A stretch of 64,000 nucleotides of DNA, taken from assembly GCA_050084515.1 (NCBI GenBank), contig CM114272.1, forward strand, positions 29,884,001-29,948,000, in the 5' to 3' direction. Made by a program: the position numbers and the translations under genes. The notes under the pieces are model-generated. The model saw nothing but the letters and a program-made list of their open reading frames with translations. It ran no database searches and was not told the origin of the DNA. This document shows positions 14,801 to 25,168 of this stretch, piece by piece (position 1 is the first letter of the stretch; every line of letters starts with the position of its first letter). Source of the DNA: Blasia pusilla (lineage: Eukaryota > Marchantiophyta > Marchantiopsida > Blasiales).

Positions 14801-16795
14801 GAAATAATAGTGTGACACCGATGCAGGCACTGAAGTCACATTGCATATAAGCACAAAGTCACTGCAGCCAGAAATGAGAACATCAATCAAGGGAACCTGT
14901 GCAGCAGACCAGCAGATTGTCAATTCTCTTAGGGAGGAGGGGCATAAAAGTTGAATTGAAAGAGAGTGAACAAGGCAAGGGGCGTGTCATCTATCACCAA
15001 TTCATACTGAGCCCAATTCATCTATGCAAGTCTGGTACACCCCTAACCCTAGCATCTCGTAATGACAGGACAAGGTGCTCAACTACCTCTCTGCTTGTAT
15101 ATTGTGTGAATGGCCAGGAAGGGTATTGAAGGAACGAAAGTCACCGCTCCTGGGCCCTAGTTTTGGCCTCAAAAAAAAAGAAGTTGACGTGCCTTCTTTA
15201 TCAGCCATTTCAGCTCGTGTCCTTGGGAACCTCAGGGTCGAACAAGAAGTTCCGGATGAAAATTTTGAACATACATCCTACTGGAGAAGTTACAATTTAG
15301 TAATCCCTACCATTGGTGACTCAATTCTATGCTGGCTGATAAGAGCAGTATTCTCACCCTAGGCTCAAGATTACCCAGCTTCATCAACATATAAGGCGAG
15401 GATATTCTTACATAGCCTTCTAACTTTATCACCGAAGTACTAGAAGATCCTAAGTTCTCCATATCCCCATTCGGTGCATCTCTAATATCACTCCGATATC
15501 ATCTACAGAATGGTTGGATCGCGAGCGTCATGGAATACCACTTCAGAATGATAGTAAGCCAAGAGCAGATGAACAATTAGTGACGTGAAACGACTACAGC
15601 AAATTCTTTTTGTGCACGAGTGCAAGGCTTGAATGCCCACACTACATGTGCCATAAAGTGATACAGATTTTCAAATTTTCGCTGTCTATACCTGCCGCGG
15701 CCCAGCTTAAGGGGAATGTGGGAACATCACAGTAGGAAAGTCATAATCCCGGACATTGTGAGCCTAAAATCCTGCTCAAAATCTGTAGGATGTAAGCAGG
15801 ATTCCCGGGACCAAAAATTATCCCCATCTTTAAAAACTATCACTGTCCTTAAAACGACTTGGTTCCCGCCAATCCTCGGCTTTAATCATGTGAGGCCACT
15901 CATTTTTCAAGCCCTTGATACAGCTGAAGCAATCCTCTCCTCTCTTCGAAAAAGGAGAGGGAAAGGCAAGCTCTCCATCGCCATGCAACATCTTGTCGTC
16001 CACATTTCCGGGAAAGGAGATTACGGAGTCCAAGAGTAAGGTTGAGATCTTTTAGACCATAAGACTTGAAGAAATGAAGCCACCGGCGTATTACGAGATC
16101 CGCAGCGCACAGCTGAAGGATTACGGGGGACTCGAGGAACTTGCACCTGAGGAGGGGATATATAAATCTGAAGCCCAAGGGTACCTCTGGATGAATTCTT
16201 CCACCTATCCGAATGACTTCTCATGTCTCACTATGAGCGTAATGAAAAACCGCCAACAAAATGGAACTAAGCAATACGGAGCGAAGTTCAAACGACAACG
16301 GCGCTAGAAAATTGATAACATATCCAGGCACAAACTGCCCAGTCCTTGGACGGCATTTATTTAGATGATGCTTGATCCACGAATCCGATCGCCTTGGTAC
16401 ATTCACCTCCTGCTTTCTCAGGAGAACTGCCAAAATATGCTATCGCGAATCTTTCAAACCAGGTAGAATCAGGACACCCACATTGGGAGTAGCGCCGCTT
16501 CCGACCGTATCCGCTCACAGTAATCCACATGCAATTCCCTTATGAACCGAGGTTTATGTGAGAGCGAGAGGATGAGAAAGCGGGTCAGAACATACGTGTT
16601 AATTACAGAAATCCATTTCACGGAGGCGAATCTGCTCTCTGGGGTGGAGAGCTGCCAATGTCGCTCCACCTCGAGCACCACATCGTGGAACTTGTCCTTG
16701 TCGGGATCGGCATCCAACAATTCCCTAACCGGTGGCGGCAACCACGCATTAAACGAGTGCATCTCGTCCAATTTCGCGTCCGAGTCTGATCCCAA
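28..16795 (-). CDS. PSME4: Proteasome activator PA200 / Blm10 homologue (multi-exon, C-terminus off window)
   Basis: The product is the large HEAT-repeat cap that binds the ends of the 20S proteasome, opens its gate and promotes ATP- and ubiquitin-independent degradation, mainly in the nucleus. About 29-30 exons read from right to left. Joined at GT-AG (one GC-AG) junctions, they give about 1700 residues colinear with Arabidopsis PA200 (about 1816 aa). Diagnostic blocks include LPPPVRELLD near the start, WDRQWASLLARYIKHC, ERGQYSKDGYMSETAAS, LLGMDANDPPKTLATM, LHNAWRSSQATYRP and RECGVPVLEAL. The start at 16795 gives 11 residues before MHSFNAWLPPP; that second Met (about 16762) matches the Arabidopsis start and is a possible alternative. 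The last exons, with the expected C-terminal YYx-type gate-opening motif, lie left of position 28. The frame is open in every exon except for one unresolved junction between 3829 and 2893. Identity is from recalled family sequence, and the colinearity makes it very secure. Confidence 0.96.
3829..8692 (-). CDS. PSME4: PSME4 exons 14-23 (middle of the protein)
   Basis: Proposed exons are 8569-8692, 8169-8387, 7885-8034, 7539-7615, 5818-6017, 5352-5553, 5058-5137, 4831-4948, 4156-4329 and 3829-3997, encoding about residues 610-1114 with consistent phases. Recognisable blocks are YHSVVELLFGRLTRPLY, NNVLPGAALEIGLLC, LLPYKDLLDKVILAAFN, LLSSLLGSLIFYYSLDAYK, GVEAWISTKLSPEDG, LRVLFLRIDGSLRGVASCLP, LEHSFWSNGRILRQAEAK, RPRWLVVDMVSLHNAWRSS and SALGKTLKRFPALVKECL, each aligned with Arabidopsis PA200. 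The longest intron of this block is 6018-7538. It has no recognised element, only AT-rich sequence and short unrecognised open frames. Confidence 0.9.
8965..12278 (-). CDS. PSME4: PSME4 exons 6-13 (start of the central HEAT-repeat body)
   Basis: Proposed exons are 12104-12278, 11844-11966, 11605-11672, 11283-11384, 10907-11132, 9779-9830, 9309-9508 and 8965-9191. All phases agree. They encode about residues 219-609, including SDWFKDCLRIWASLPNSHYW, LDNLIDLLEQYYHPSNGG across exons 8/9, FVEPSLVLPL in exon 10, the 17-codon exon 11 (ATHQLESAVT) and LLGMDANDPPKT in exon 12. Exon 13 contains WLDEFLSRLFMLLVHLEP. It is longer upstream of that block than the Arabidopsis protein, because residues beginning VQDVMLENW have no clear counterpart there. 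It also uses an acceptor read as TAG immediately after GCAG. The intron between exons 10 and 11 contains the first copy of the ~695 bp repeat. Confidence 0.9.
9979..10673 (+). repeat. ~695 bp dispersed repeat, copy 1 (in a PSME4 intron)
   Basis: This sequence recurs almost unchanged at 13395-14088. It begins TGTTGAAATTTGTTAATATC and shares its last ten bases, GGTCAATCAT, with the other copy. A small open frame starts at 10610 (MDGLADASSDFVQGD). In this copy the frame stays open past the repeat end to about 10776, which suggests that the parent element once extended further right. The opening TG, the TATA-like stretch near 10203 and the short leading frame resemble an LTR plus the start of a gag, but I found no convincing primer-binding site or matching CA-terminated inverted end, so the class is left open. 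It lies in the intron between PSME4 exons 10 and 11. Confidence 0.8.
12662..16795 (-). CDS. PSME4: PSME4 exons 1-5 (N-terminal region)
   Basis: Proposed exons on the minus strand are 16596-16795, 14609-14711, 14214-14326, 13014-13136 and 12662-12778. Phases connect without error (2, 0, 2, 2, 2). Together they give about 218 residues, including WISVINTFVKARSELAV at the exon 1/2 join, ITWRPFYRLLYDTHF in exon 3, VRSCRRFFPAGS in exon 4 and GFISLFLPT in exon 5. Each block aligns with the same order in Arabidopsis PA200. Exon 3 ends AAGAG before GCAAGT, so intron 3 appears to use a GC donor. Intron 1 (14712-16595, about 1.9 kb) is the longest and shows no recognisable element. Intron 3 holds the second copy of a 694 bp repeat. 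Boundaries come from frame continuity and splice consensus, not from transcripts. Confidence 0.9.
13395..14088 (+). repeat. ~694 bp dispersed repeat, copy 2, flanked by ~83 bp direct repeats
   Basis: This is a near-identical copy of 9979-10673, differing at scattered single bases. It lies in PSME4 intron 3. The sequence immediately left (13312-13394, from ATAAAGTTTTAGATATATTC to CCTAG-ATTTCCTAAG) is repeated immediately right (14087-14170) with a few substitutions and one 1-base length difference. The insertion therefore carries a target-side duplication of about 83 bp rather than the usual 3-20 bp. The ends share a 2-base overlap (AT) between the repeat terminus and the right duplicate. Confidence 0.85.
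14211..14216 (-). other. GC-AG type donor of PSME4 intron 3
   Basis: On the minus strand exon 3 ends AAGAG and the intron begins GCAAGT, the usual context of GC-AG introns. Only this junction joins KR of exon 3 to RICYEGLALKQ of exon 4 in frame and matches PA200. The nearest GT (four bases on) would break the frame. Confidence 0.7.
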
Positions 16796-17640
16796 TTCTG
16801 CTCCTATCCCTCTCCCAGCCTAGCTCCCTGTTCACCCAGAGTTCGCAGCCCTGGAAAAAACTGATCCCTCACTCACTGTTGAAGTCCCAGTCTCAGTCTC
16901 CTGGAGCCAAAAAGATGCAACGAATGGCAATCCCCTCTCAACCAACCAACCAACGAACCAGCAGTCCAATTTCCAACCCCCACACGCCCACGCCTTGCAG
17001 CGTATATCACCTAAACCCGACGCACTGTCAAGTGTCGATCACGCCACATCTCCGAGCGCCCTGGCCTCACCGCCCGCTACCGGGCCCGGCCGCATTCTTG
17101 AAGCACAAGTTTCCAATCAAGCAAGTATCTTTCCCTCTCTCACTGACTCACTCCTCAAGCTTTCATTACGCCGGTCGACGACCATATCTCCCCCTCTCTC
17201 TCTCCCTTTCCCCTATCTCTGGCAAGCCTCAACGGATCAGACCGGCCAGCCAGATCTGCAGCTGGTCGAGTCTTGCTTCGAATGTCCGCCTCATTCGCTC
17301 CGTGTAATTCTCGTCTCGTCTCCTCTCCTTTCCTCTCCTCTCAGTGTAGTCACACCCCAAACACACCCACACAAGAGAAGACAGGCGAGCGAGGTCTACG
17401 CAAGCGAACAGGTCTACGGAAGCGAACAGGGAACCTACAACTCTCCGATTCCTCCCTCTCTCTCTCTCTCTCCGTCGTTCTCTGTCGTGCTTCCCGGAGC
17501 CTTTCCTTCTGTCCTTCCTTCCTCCCTTCCTTCCTTCCTTCTCTTGCCTTCGGTGGCTCCTCTTTCTTAACGCCCAAGCATGCTATCCTACGCTTCCTAC
17601 ATGTCTGCCACGATTTCCGCACTCCGGCGCCGTGACCAGG
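16796..17640 (-). promoter_or_regulatory. PSME4 5' flank: putative 5'UTR and promoter, GA/CT-rich
   Basis: Immediately upstream of the PSME4 start the plus strand is pyrimidine-rich (GA-rich in the gene's own sense). It has CT runs near 17155-17215 and 17455-17475 and TTCC-type repeats near 17510-17545. Such GA/CT tracts are common in plant 5'UTRs and core promoters. The long open frames here on both strands are low-complexity Ser/Pro-rich or Arg/Glu-rich and look like composition artefacts. No TATA box could be fixed with confidence. Confidence 0.45.
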
Positions 17641-18320
17641 CCCCGAGAGTCCGAGACAACCCGCACCGCCGTCTTCCGGCCGCCAAGCCGGACCAGACCG
17701 CGCCGGGCCAACCGATAGTGGTCCGGCGCCGCGTGCCGAGCCGAAATTGCTGTCAGTGGTCTACTGTAGCGCGGACCTCCGTTCATTGCACCGGTACCGT
17801 ACCACGGGTGCTGGAGGCGTTTTTCTTTTCATTTTTTTTACTAATCCAGCGAATTTCTATTTTCCTGTATTTTCCCCTCGCTGTTCGCGTGAATATTTTT
17901 CTTTTCTTTTCTCATTTCTTTTCATTTATTCCTGGCCCTGCGCATCTTTACGCGTGTTACGGTGACTCGCTGGGTTTCCATCCGTCCGCATCCACGAATT
18001 ATAAGTTTCCTGTTCACGTGTTTTTCTTCAAAATTACCCATATTTTCACGTGTTTTTCTGCAAAACAAATTCAATCATTTTATTTTAACTTGCCTGTCAA
18101 ATAAGGAGATCACTTATTTGGGTGGACTTTCTCCTACGCGGATTCTCCAGTTCCATCCGTCTACATCGAAGTTAAGAATAGTAGGTACCCTTTTTATTCA
18201 CGTGTGGAAAGGACGTGCAGGTTTCTCATTTTCTTTTCCCAAATATAAAAGTATCATGTTTGCATTGGCATCTTTTCTCATTTAATGCCATACATCATCA
18301 TTTCTTTCCGCCCAAGTGGT
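17641..18320. other. No gene recognised: GC-rich then T-rich spacer
   Basis: The first ~200 bases are GC-rich (CCGG-rich stretches near 17640-17740). They are followed by T-rich sequence with repeated CACGTGTTTTTCTTCAAA-like phrases (about 18017 and 18047). I see no conserved protein or RNA signal. Confidence 0.4.
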
Positions 18321-18329
18321 GGTCCAAGG

Positions 18330-18670
18330 GCGGCGGCGGTGAAGAAGACACATATCTGCAGTTGACTTCACGAGGACATATCTTCATCCACTTGGCCATA
18401 GAGATGTATGGGGTTATGGGGGAGAGGTTTGACTCGTTCCTTACGGACTGCGCCCATCATCTCCAATCGAGAAATGGGTTGTCCTTAGTTACTGCGATTC
18501 TCTATTGTAGGCAGCGGGTCTCCATAGCGTTGCAGCGCGCCCAGGCTAATGGGCTTTTGCGGCGGGCACAGGCTGTGGGAGACGCCGGAGCTAGAGGCCC
18601 ACTTAGTAGTAGTCATAGCTCTCTTGTTGTTGCTGATATTGTCTCTGTTGTTGGTGAGTTTCGTCGTTAG
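18330..18670 (+). mobile_element. Possible C-terminal tail of a non-LTR (LINE-like) retroelement ORF
   Basis: An open frame ending in TAG at 18668-18670 contains AIEMYGVMGERFDSFLTDCA and YCRQRVSIALQRAQAN. I recall this pattern (a YG..G..FD.FL..CA block followed by a YYRQR.SIALQRAQA block) at the C-terminus of some plant and fungal non-LTR reverse-transcriptase proteins. No RT or endonuclease domain lies upstream, so this would be a 5'-truncated remnant, as LINEs commonly leave. The frame upstream of about 18330 has no similarity that I recognise. Identification is from memory of the motif and is tentative. Confidence 0.4.
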
Positions 18671-19754
18671 GGGGGGAATGCCCCCTTCTTCCTTTTCTGG
18701 TCTTGTCGTGGCCTTCAGGTTTTGACTCTTTGGATCCCCCTCTTTTGTACTTCCGATGGGTTTTCCATCACACGTTTTTATCGAAGTGCATCATTATCTT
18801 TTTTCTTTACGCAATACAGGTCAGTTTCATGCTTATTAACAATATTTCTATCCATACTATAATGAGTCACGAGTTTTCGATTTTTCAAAAAATCTTTATT
18901 TATTGTCACGCATCATTTGGGTAAGAAGAGCAAGCTCTTTTTACTTCGAAAGGGTGACATGGCATGCAATGTCCATATTTTGTTAAAAGTATGTATATTT
19001 TGCATGTATAGTATAATTTAAGGAGTCTTTATGAAATGGGGATAATTTCAAAGTTAGAGTGTTTTTTTATTTTGGAATTTATAATACGTGAACTTTCTTT
19101 TACTAATTATATATGCGTATAATTAAAGGATCGGCCATAATGTTATAAGAATAGCCCTTTTCCATCTCCTCAATACCATTTACGAGTAGGACTAATCTAC
19201 TCATATCCTACATGCATCTCGAGCAATCAAAAATGATAGTTGGAGAGGAGACAAAAAAAAATAGTCATTAGAGCATAGCATCGTAAATTGGTTTCTATCA
19301 TAAGAAGAGGATTTCTTTTTGTTTTGAACCTCCCCAAAAGACAACTAAGATTGATTATGTATAGAATACAGACACCTAGGTATAGGTGTGGAGGATCGAT
19401 TAAATTATTTCTATATTTTGGTCATGTGTTATTCTTTATGTAAAATCAGATACCATCGTATAAAAAAAATATTATCTATGCATTTTTTGGTAGAGAGTTC
19501 TAGTCCTATAACATCTCTTACTAGTAAATATTTGTTATGATGCACATATGCCATAAGAAAATTTTAATTCTAACACTAAGAGAGGGTGATTTCTCATGCT
19601 TTGAAAGTTTCACTCCCCCTCATCATAGCATTAAATTTTGGGGTTAGTTCTTGAATATTTAAGATAAGTAGTAATATTTTCCACTTAAATAAGAAATACC
19701 AAATTGAATACCAATGATGAGCTATGTAAAGTTGTTTTTTTTTCCTCGCATGGA
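18671..19754. other. AT-rich spacer, nothing recognised
   Basis: A G-run (GGGGGGG) follows the preceding stop. The rest is AT-rich without frames above background, recognisable RNAs or clear repeats. Confidence 0.4.
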
Positions 19755-19841
19755 AATATCACCAAACCCAATAAAAAAGTTAGAATTGAAGAAACTTGAG
19801 ATTTCTTCAATTCTAACTTTTTTATTGGGTTTGGTGATATT
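19755..19841. repeat. Perfect hairpin: 40-bp arms, 7-base loop
   Basis: The left arm 19755-19794 (AATATCACCAAACCCAATAA... to ...GAAGAAA) and the right arm 19802-19841 are exact reverse complements over 40 bases. They are separated by the 7-base loop CTTGAGA. No mismatch was found by direct comparison. It could be a recent local inverted duplication, a small MITE or a small-RNA precursor. Neither terminal direct repeats nor a second copy was seen in the window. Confidence 0.9.
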
Positions 19842-20585
19842 AAGCTCCTTAATGTATGACCATGTAGGACAACATCTTATTGGATATGATGTAAAGTTAA
19901 ATGAATAAAACTAAGAAGAACTTTGAATAAGCTATATATGTTGAGATATACAACATTAGGGTAAGCATATGCGATGCATGAGTTTATATTATCTCCCATA
20001 ATTAACTCTCGCAATTCTCAAGTGTTATTTTAAACTACTTTCAAACTATTCTATTAGTTCATAAAGGGAGTGATCCCATTGGTTTAGAAGAGGAGTTTGC
20101 AAAATGAAATGGCACTCTCCAATAATAATATAGATGAGCTTCATTAGAAAATCTGCTAATGAGAAAAAATGATTACGATTTCTTAAACATACTTAGTGTA
20201 ACAAAATAAATACAAGAAATGTAGATAATAGAAAGAACCGATAATTGTCCTCCATCCTACGTTAACCAAGAGACCTAAAATATGCAAAAACCAAAATATA
20301 TTTAATAATCATTTTTATCACAACTTGATCATAACACCAATTTCGACAAATGTGGTCTTTAAGAAAACTCGATTTTGTTCTAATATGATTATTAGACAAA
20401 TGTGACATTGTCTAAGTGTGTGTGACTTCAGGTTTAGGGCTTGGAATAGTAGATACATTCTTCCGTTAGTTATTCGACAAACCAAGGGGTGGAACCAAGG
20501 GGGACTTGAGACTAATCTACATTTTTGTGTATATGGCCAATGAATTAATACCTAGATCTAGTTTAATTATCCATGACTTAGCTAG
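19842..20585. other. AT-rich spacer, nothing recognised
   Basis: Only short frames and no repeats that I can place. TTTAGGG-like words begin near the end and increase into the next feature. Confidence 0.4.
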
Positions 20586-21115
20586 GGTATAGGGTTTTAA
20601 GTGTTTAGGCTTAGGATTTGGGGTTAGGCTTAAGGTGTAGGGTTTTTTGGCATACACTTAGGGTTTAGGGTTTTCAGGTTTTTATTATGACTTAGGGTTT
20701 CGGGATTAGGATTTTAAGTGTTTAGGGTTCAGGGCTTAGAGTTAATGGTTTATGGCTTAGGGTTTAGGGTTAATGGCTTTAAGTTAGGGCTTAGGATTTG
20801 GAATGTTTAGGGTTAATGGCTTTAAGTTAGGGCTTAGGGTTTGGAATGTTTAGGCTTAGGGTTTAGGGTCTATGACTTAGGGTTTAGGGTTTAGGGTTTA
20901 TAGGGTTTAGAGTTGAGGGTTTACGATTTATGATTTATAGCTTAGGGTTTAGGTTTAAGGGCTTAGGGCGTAGGATTTCAAATCTTTAGGCTTAGGATTT
21001 AGGGTTTATGGCTTGGGCTTTAGGATTTTGAGTGTTTAGGCTTAAGGTTTAGGATTTAGGCTTTGAAAAAGGGTTTAAGATTTTTTTTATCTCAGTCTTA
21101 GGGTTTAGGGTTTAT
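20586..21115 (+). repeat. Degenerate interstitial telomeric tract (TTTAGGG-type)
   Basis: About 530 bp is dominated by GGGTTTAGGG, GGCTTAGGG, AGTGTTTAGG and variants. Nearly every 7-15 bases carries a TTTAGGG or one-off derivative. Runs of perfect heptamers are short (for example near 20876-20905). The plant-type heptamer and its decay indicate an old interstitial telomeric sequence. A few further degenerate words occur near 21840-21870. No gene is contained. Confidence 0.85.
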
Positions 21116-22300
21116 GACTGAGGTGTCACATCTGAGTAGCCGTTAGAGATGGTTCTATCGCGGTGATGGCATACAGATCCAGCAGACTATCATGAGTATA
21201 ACTTCGTCCTGAGGCTTCGGATGGGATTGAGGATAGTTCCGTTGTGTCAGGAACGTTGTTTTTGCCAACTTCCCTTTCGAGGTCTTTCATAGCATATCAC
21301 CCGCCCCTCGTAACTTGTGCGCATGTTACTAGAAGGGTTGCTATCTTCCCACACCTATATATAAGAGAGAGATGGCTTTCTCAAGCCATCTTTCTCATAT
21401 TGGGCCGTTGGAGCACCATTCTTGCTCGTGTGTGTGAGTTAGGAGAACTTAGAACTAGGATGTTAGCGTATGGATTCCTTGATAGCGCAGGATGGATGAG
21501 GCTCAATATGCCAATGTAGATTGAGGAGTGGAGTTTTAGGATGGATGTGCCAATTTTACTATTATTTTTGTTGTGTGATCTCGATGTATTTGTGTGAGTT
21601 GATTTTTTGTACTTATGTGGATCTATCCGTATGTTGGAGAAGATCAATGTTATGTGGTGTGGATGTGACGAGCAATATGTATTGTGTATCAATGTGTATG
21701 CGCACGATAGAGGGCTTAAGGGTCAGGGCTTACCATTTAGTTAAATAATATTTGAAATTATATTATTCAATAATATGATGAAATATTATGGCATATGAAT
21801 TGAATAGAATTATCGAGTGTAATGGTGTATGAGATTGGATTTGGGGTTTAGGGTCTACGCTCTACGGCTTAGAGTTTAGTATTAATTAAGTGTTCAAGGT
21901 TGTAAACTAATAGGTTTTGGGACCTACAATGATATAGAGTGTAGTATTACTTAGGGAAACCCGATTTTCATCTAATGTCCAAATGGATGAATTCTACTAC
22001 TTCATGCAATTTGGAGGTAGATACTAAATAAGAGTGAATTAGGAATAACATGGAATCTTATTCAAATAGTGAAAGCTTCAACACAACCATCTATTCCACA
22101 ATCTCATATCATATGTACAAATATAAAGAGATTATATAAAATCAAGTGATGAACCTAAAAAAAAATAGATTAAATTTTAATGAAGATAGAGTAATGGTGT
22201 TCTTGTCAATCAACTCTATCTTCTTGAACTAGGATAGTGCCAAAGGTTATTCTATACTTTACAAAATTAGTCACATCAATGGGAATACTCACTAGTCAAC
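21116..22300. other. Spacer without recognised gene
   Basis: Contains short open frames on both strands (for example 21244-21519 plus) without recognisable domains, then AT-rich sequence. A short TATATATAAGAGAG stretch near 21355 is TATA-like, but no gene follows it. Confidence 0.35.
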
Positions 22301-22301
22301 C

Positions 22302-22834
22302 CTATAGTACATTTGTTGAATTAGCGAAAGATGCTATAACCGAGTCATGTGGACACAACATTGGTTTTTCACTAACATTCTTCTCCCATTTCTTTACATC
22401 CCAATTTTGATATCTCTTGCTTGGGACTAAGTTCCCTGTTCCAAGTGTATTCAATGGCCACGAATATTGAATTCTGGTATCTTCACAAACTCCAACCAGA
22501 ACTTGTCTCATCCCTATGGGATATTTATTTATTTCTTGTCTTGGTCTAATTATGATAAAGTCTCTAGTATTAAAATCTACCAATGCAACTTCTATTTCCT
22601 CCATTGATAATATATCAACTCTAGGCCTAAATCTAGTGGGCCCACAATAGTGCTCTCGATTTTGAGGAATTCCACTTCCAAAGATAATAGGAACTTGGTG
22701 TTTTGTTTCGATAGCGGCCAAAACTTCTCCAATGTCTCAGAGAACGATGAAGCGATGTCATGGGCTCTCCAATTGGTCATATTATTGGTACCCAAGTCTT
22801 CATTTGTTTTTGTCTTATGATTTAATTGCACCAC
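22302..22834 (-). CDS. Unrecognised open frames, possibly mobile-element derived
   Basis: Two overlapping minus-strand frames (22302-22721, 139 codons; 22592-22834, 80 codons) read as plausible protein (RPRVDILSMEEIEVALVDFN; WRAHDIASSFSETLEKFWPL) but match no family I can recall. They abut a Gypsy pol remnant on the other strand. They may be a broken unknown element or chance frames. No start context, splice support or domain was found. Confidence 0.2.
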
Positions 22835-23992
22835 GCATCAAGTGCGCCCATGGATCGACCCGATAGTGTTGTTAGATGCGGCGAGTGTAGGTTCTAGAGC
22901 ACACCGTCCGCATCTTTGGTGGACCAGCTTGATACCACATGAGGTATTGTAGAGGACATATGCAAGAGTGGAGCGCCCCTCCGATTTGTTGATGGATTCT
23001 ATTTTTGATCCAGGTCGTCGATCAATGGCAGTACGATAGGATGATCGGCCGCCGTTGACTGTGGTCAATAGGATTGGCATGCCACGGACAGCCTTTCCTA
23101 CCTTGGTGAGTTTTCCCGCTTCTTATGCATTCAAGGAGGTCGGATCGCTTGGTTTGGGATGACCACGTACAACGGTTGGTGGAGCCCAACGCTAATGACT
23201 GAGAGCGAGCGATGGGATTCTTCACAGAAGTGATGGCAGTACCGTCACTATCTTGAATGCTTACTTGGTACGGGTGTCTAGAAATGCGATACAATAAAGC
23301 TTTGCCAGTTTGCCCTAGCTTCGTTACGTGCAAAGACATTACGACGTCATGTCTTGGGTCAGGAGATGGACCTGAACTGCTTGACATGGATTTTCAGCTT
23401 AGGAGTGGTTGAGCAACGTCGTTTGAGGATGCGACAGATTACATTTGTTGCGTTGGTGAGCCCCATGCCTACTGAGACGGTTGAGGCAATGGCTTGGGGT
23501 GAGACCTGAGGAGATCGACACACCACGGATGATTGAGAGAGAAATCCATGGACTTCTTGGGATGTTTTGCAGGTATGCGAGGAGATGATAGCCATGTCAT
23601 CGAGTGTGGTTCCGGATACTGTACATGGAGGAGATCCAATTTTGCAGTGGGATGCAGGGGAGAAGTTGAGTGCTATTGACTTAGACGGGGTTGCACCATA
23701 GCAACCACCTACACCCGCGTCGGAGAGTCCCATTGTAGTCACGATGGAGACTTGGGAGCCAGATATGGGCCCTAAGTTGATAGGAGGAGAGCGGCGCCGA
23801 ATACATCAGTTCTTGAGGAGATATAGGAGTTATTTTGCATTTAGCATGTAGGATTTGGGTACGCTGAAGGGTCCAGGGATCCGCATTGAATTATCGAGTC
23901 ACACGCCAATCTTCCGACCACCCTACAAGTACAATGACATGGAGAGGGCTCTGATTTAGAGTAGGAGCCAGGACTTAGTTGGAGCAGGACTA

Positions 23993-24706
23993 GTGGAGAT
24001 ATCGCATGGAGAGTATGCATATGCCAAGAAGGATGTGCATGGCAACTGGACGTATAGGCGGATATGTGGAGATTACCGACCTATCAATTGGCAGCCAAAG
24101 TCCGATAGGTGTACCATGCCCACCCCTAAGGAGATCTTTGATGCGATTGGGCATGGAAAGGTCTTCATTTCATTGGATTTGCGATCCGGATACCATCAAC
24201 TGCTTATCAAATTGGAGGACACGCAAAAGATGGTATTTTGGGGCATCAATCCTCACGGGAAGGATTGTTTGTACGAATGGAGGTTCTTACCATTCGAGTT
24301 AAAAAATGCCTCGATTGAGTTTCAGAGGGTCATGGATAGGATCTTGGCAGGTGTGGATTTTGCTAGGTATTATATTGATGATATCGTAGCCACGGTTAAG
24401 GAGCATGAGCGACATCTACAAGAGGTGTCTCGACGATTGCAATTACATGGGCTGCAGCTACATCCGGGCAAGTATAAGTTCTTCTACGACCAGATTGAGT
24501 ACTTGGGTCATACGATATACCCAGAGGACCTTGGTGTGCAGCAGACAAAGGTAGACGCTATTTCACGTATTCTACGCCTTACAGATGTAAGTCGAGTGCG
24601 TGCATTCATGGGATTGGCAAACTTCTATCGACGGTACGTCAAGGGTTTTAATTTGATTGCGAAGTGGCTAATCTTGCTGTCCAAGGTGGATCAAGAGTGG
24701 CACTAG
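23993..24706 (+). pseudogene. Gypsy reverse transcriptase fragment
   Basis: An open frame of 237 codons includes CGDYRPINWQ, FISLDLRSGYHQ (Asp62 of the frame, first catalytic Asp), FLPFELKNASIEFQRVMDRI, YIDDI (24371-24385, the catalytic Asp pair within YIDD), LHPGKYKFFYDQIEYLGH and RAFMGLANFYRRYVKGF. These are the canonical ordered Ty3/Gypsy RT blocks. The usual Gypsy catalytic box is Y(V/L/I)DDI, so the site is intact. The frame ends in TAG before the RNase H. Upstream N-terminal RT sequence is interrupted by stops near 23848 and 23957. Confidence 0.88.
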
Positions 24707-24779
24707 AGGGATGAACAGGAGAGAACATTTCAACTGCTCAAGGATAGATTGACGTCCGCACCATATTGAGGAGATCGAT

Positions 24780-25168
24780 CAGGGGCGTCATTTCCAGTTG
24801 CATACCGATTGAGCACGTTGGGGCTTAGAGCCGTGCTCACCCAACATGACGATGTTGGCAGAGAGTTCATGGTGGCTTATGCTAGTTGCTCAAAAGATGC
24901 TGTAGAGGCAAAGTATAGCTCGTATGAGGCTAAGTGCTTGGCTGAGGTGTGGGCTGTTGCACATTTCAAGTGTTATTTATTCAGCAACCCCTCTGCCATC
25001 ATTACTGATCATCAGCCACTTAAGTGGTTGATGGAGTCCGACAAGCTTACAGGGAAGCTTGCGAGGTGGGCTCTTTTGTTGCACGAGTATGACTTCCAGG
25101 TGGTGCATAGATCTGGGACGCTCAACGAGGATGTAGATAGTTTCAGCCGTAACCCATGCTCGAGTTAG
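24780..25168 (+). pseudogene. Gypsy RNase H fragment, 5' end frameshifted
   Basis: The frame from 24809 reads GLRAVLTQHDD, YSSYEAKCLAEVWAVAHFKC, ITDHQPLKWLM and VVHRSGTLNEDVDSFSRNP, which is the RT-linked RNase H of Gypsy elements. The expected TDAS motif with the first catalytic Asp is displaced: HTD is followed directly by a TGA (about 24810) and the frame then changes. The domain is therefore broken at its start. Confidence 0.8.

Noticed and set aside
16879-17635. Overlapping plus- and minus-strand frames of up to 191 codons upstream of PSME4
   Set aside because: They are Ser/Pro- or Arg/Glu-rich and follow the CT-rich composition; no domain and frames overlap on both strands.
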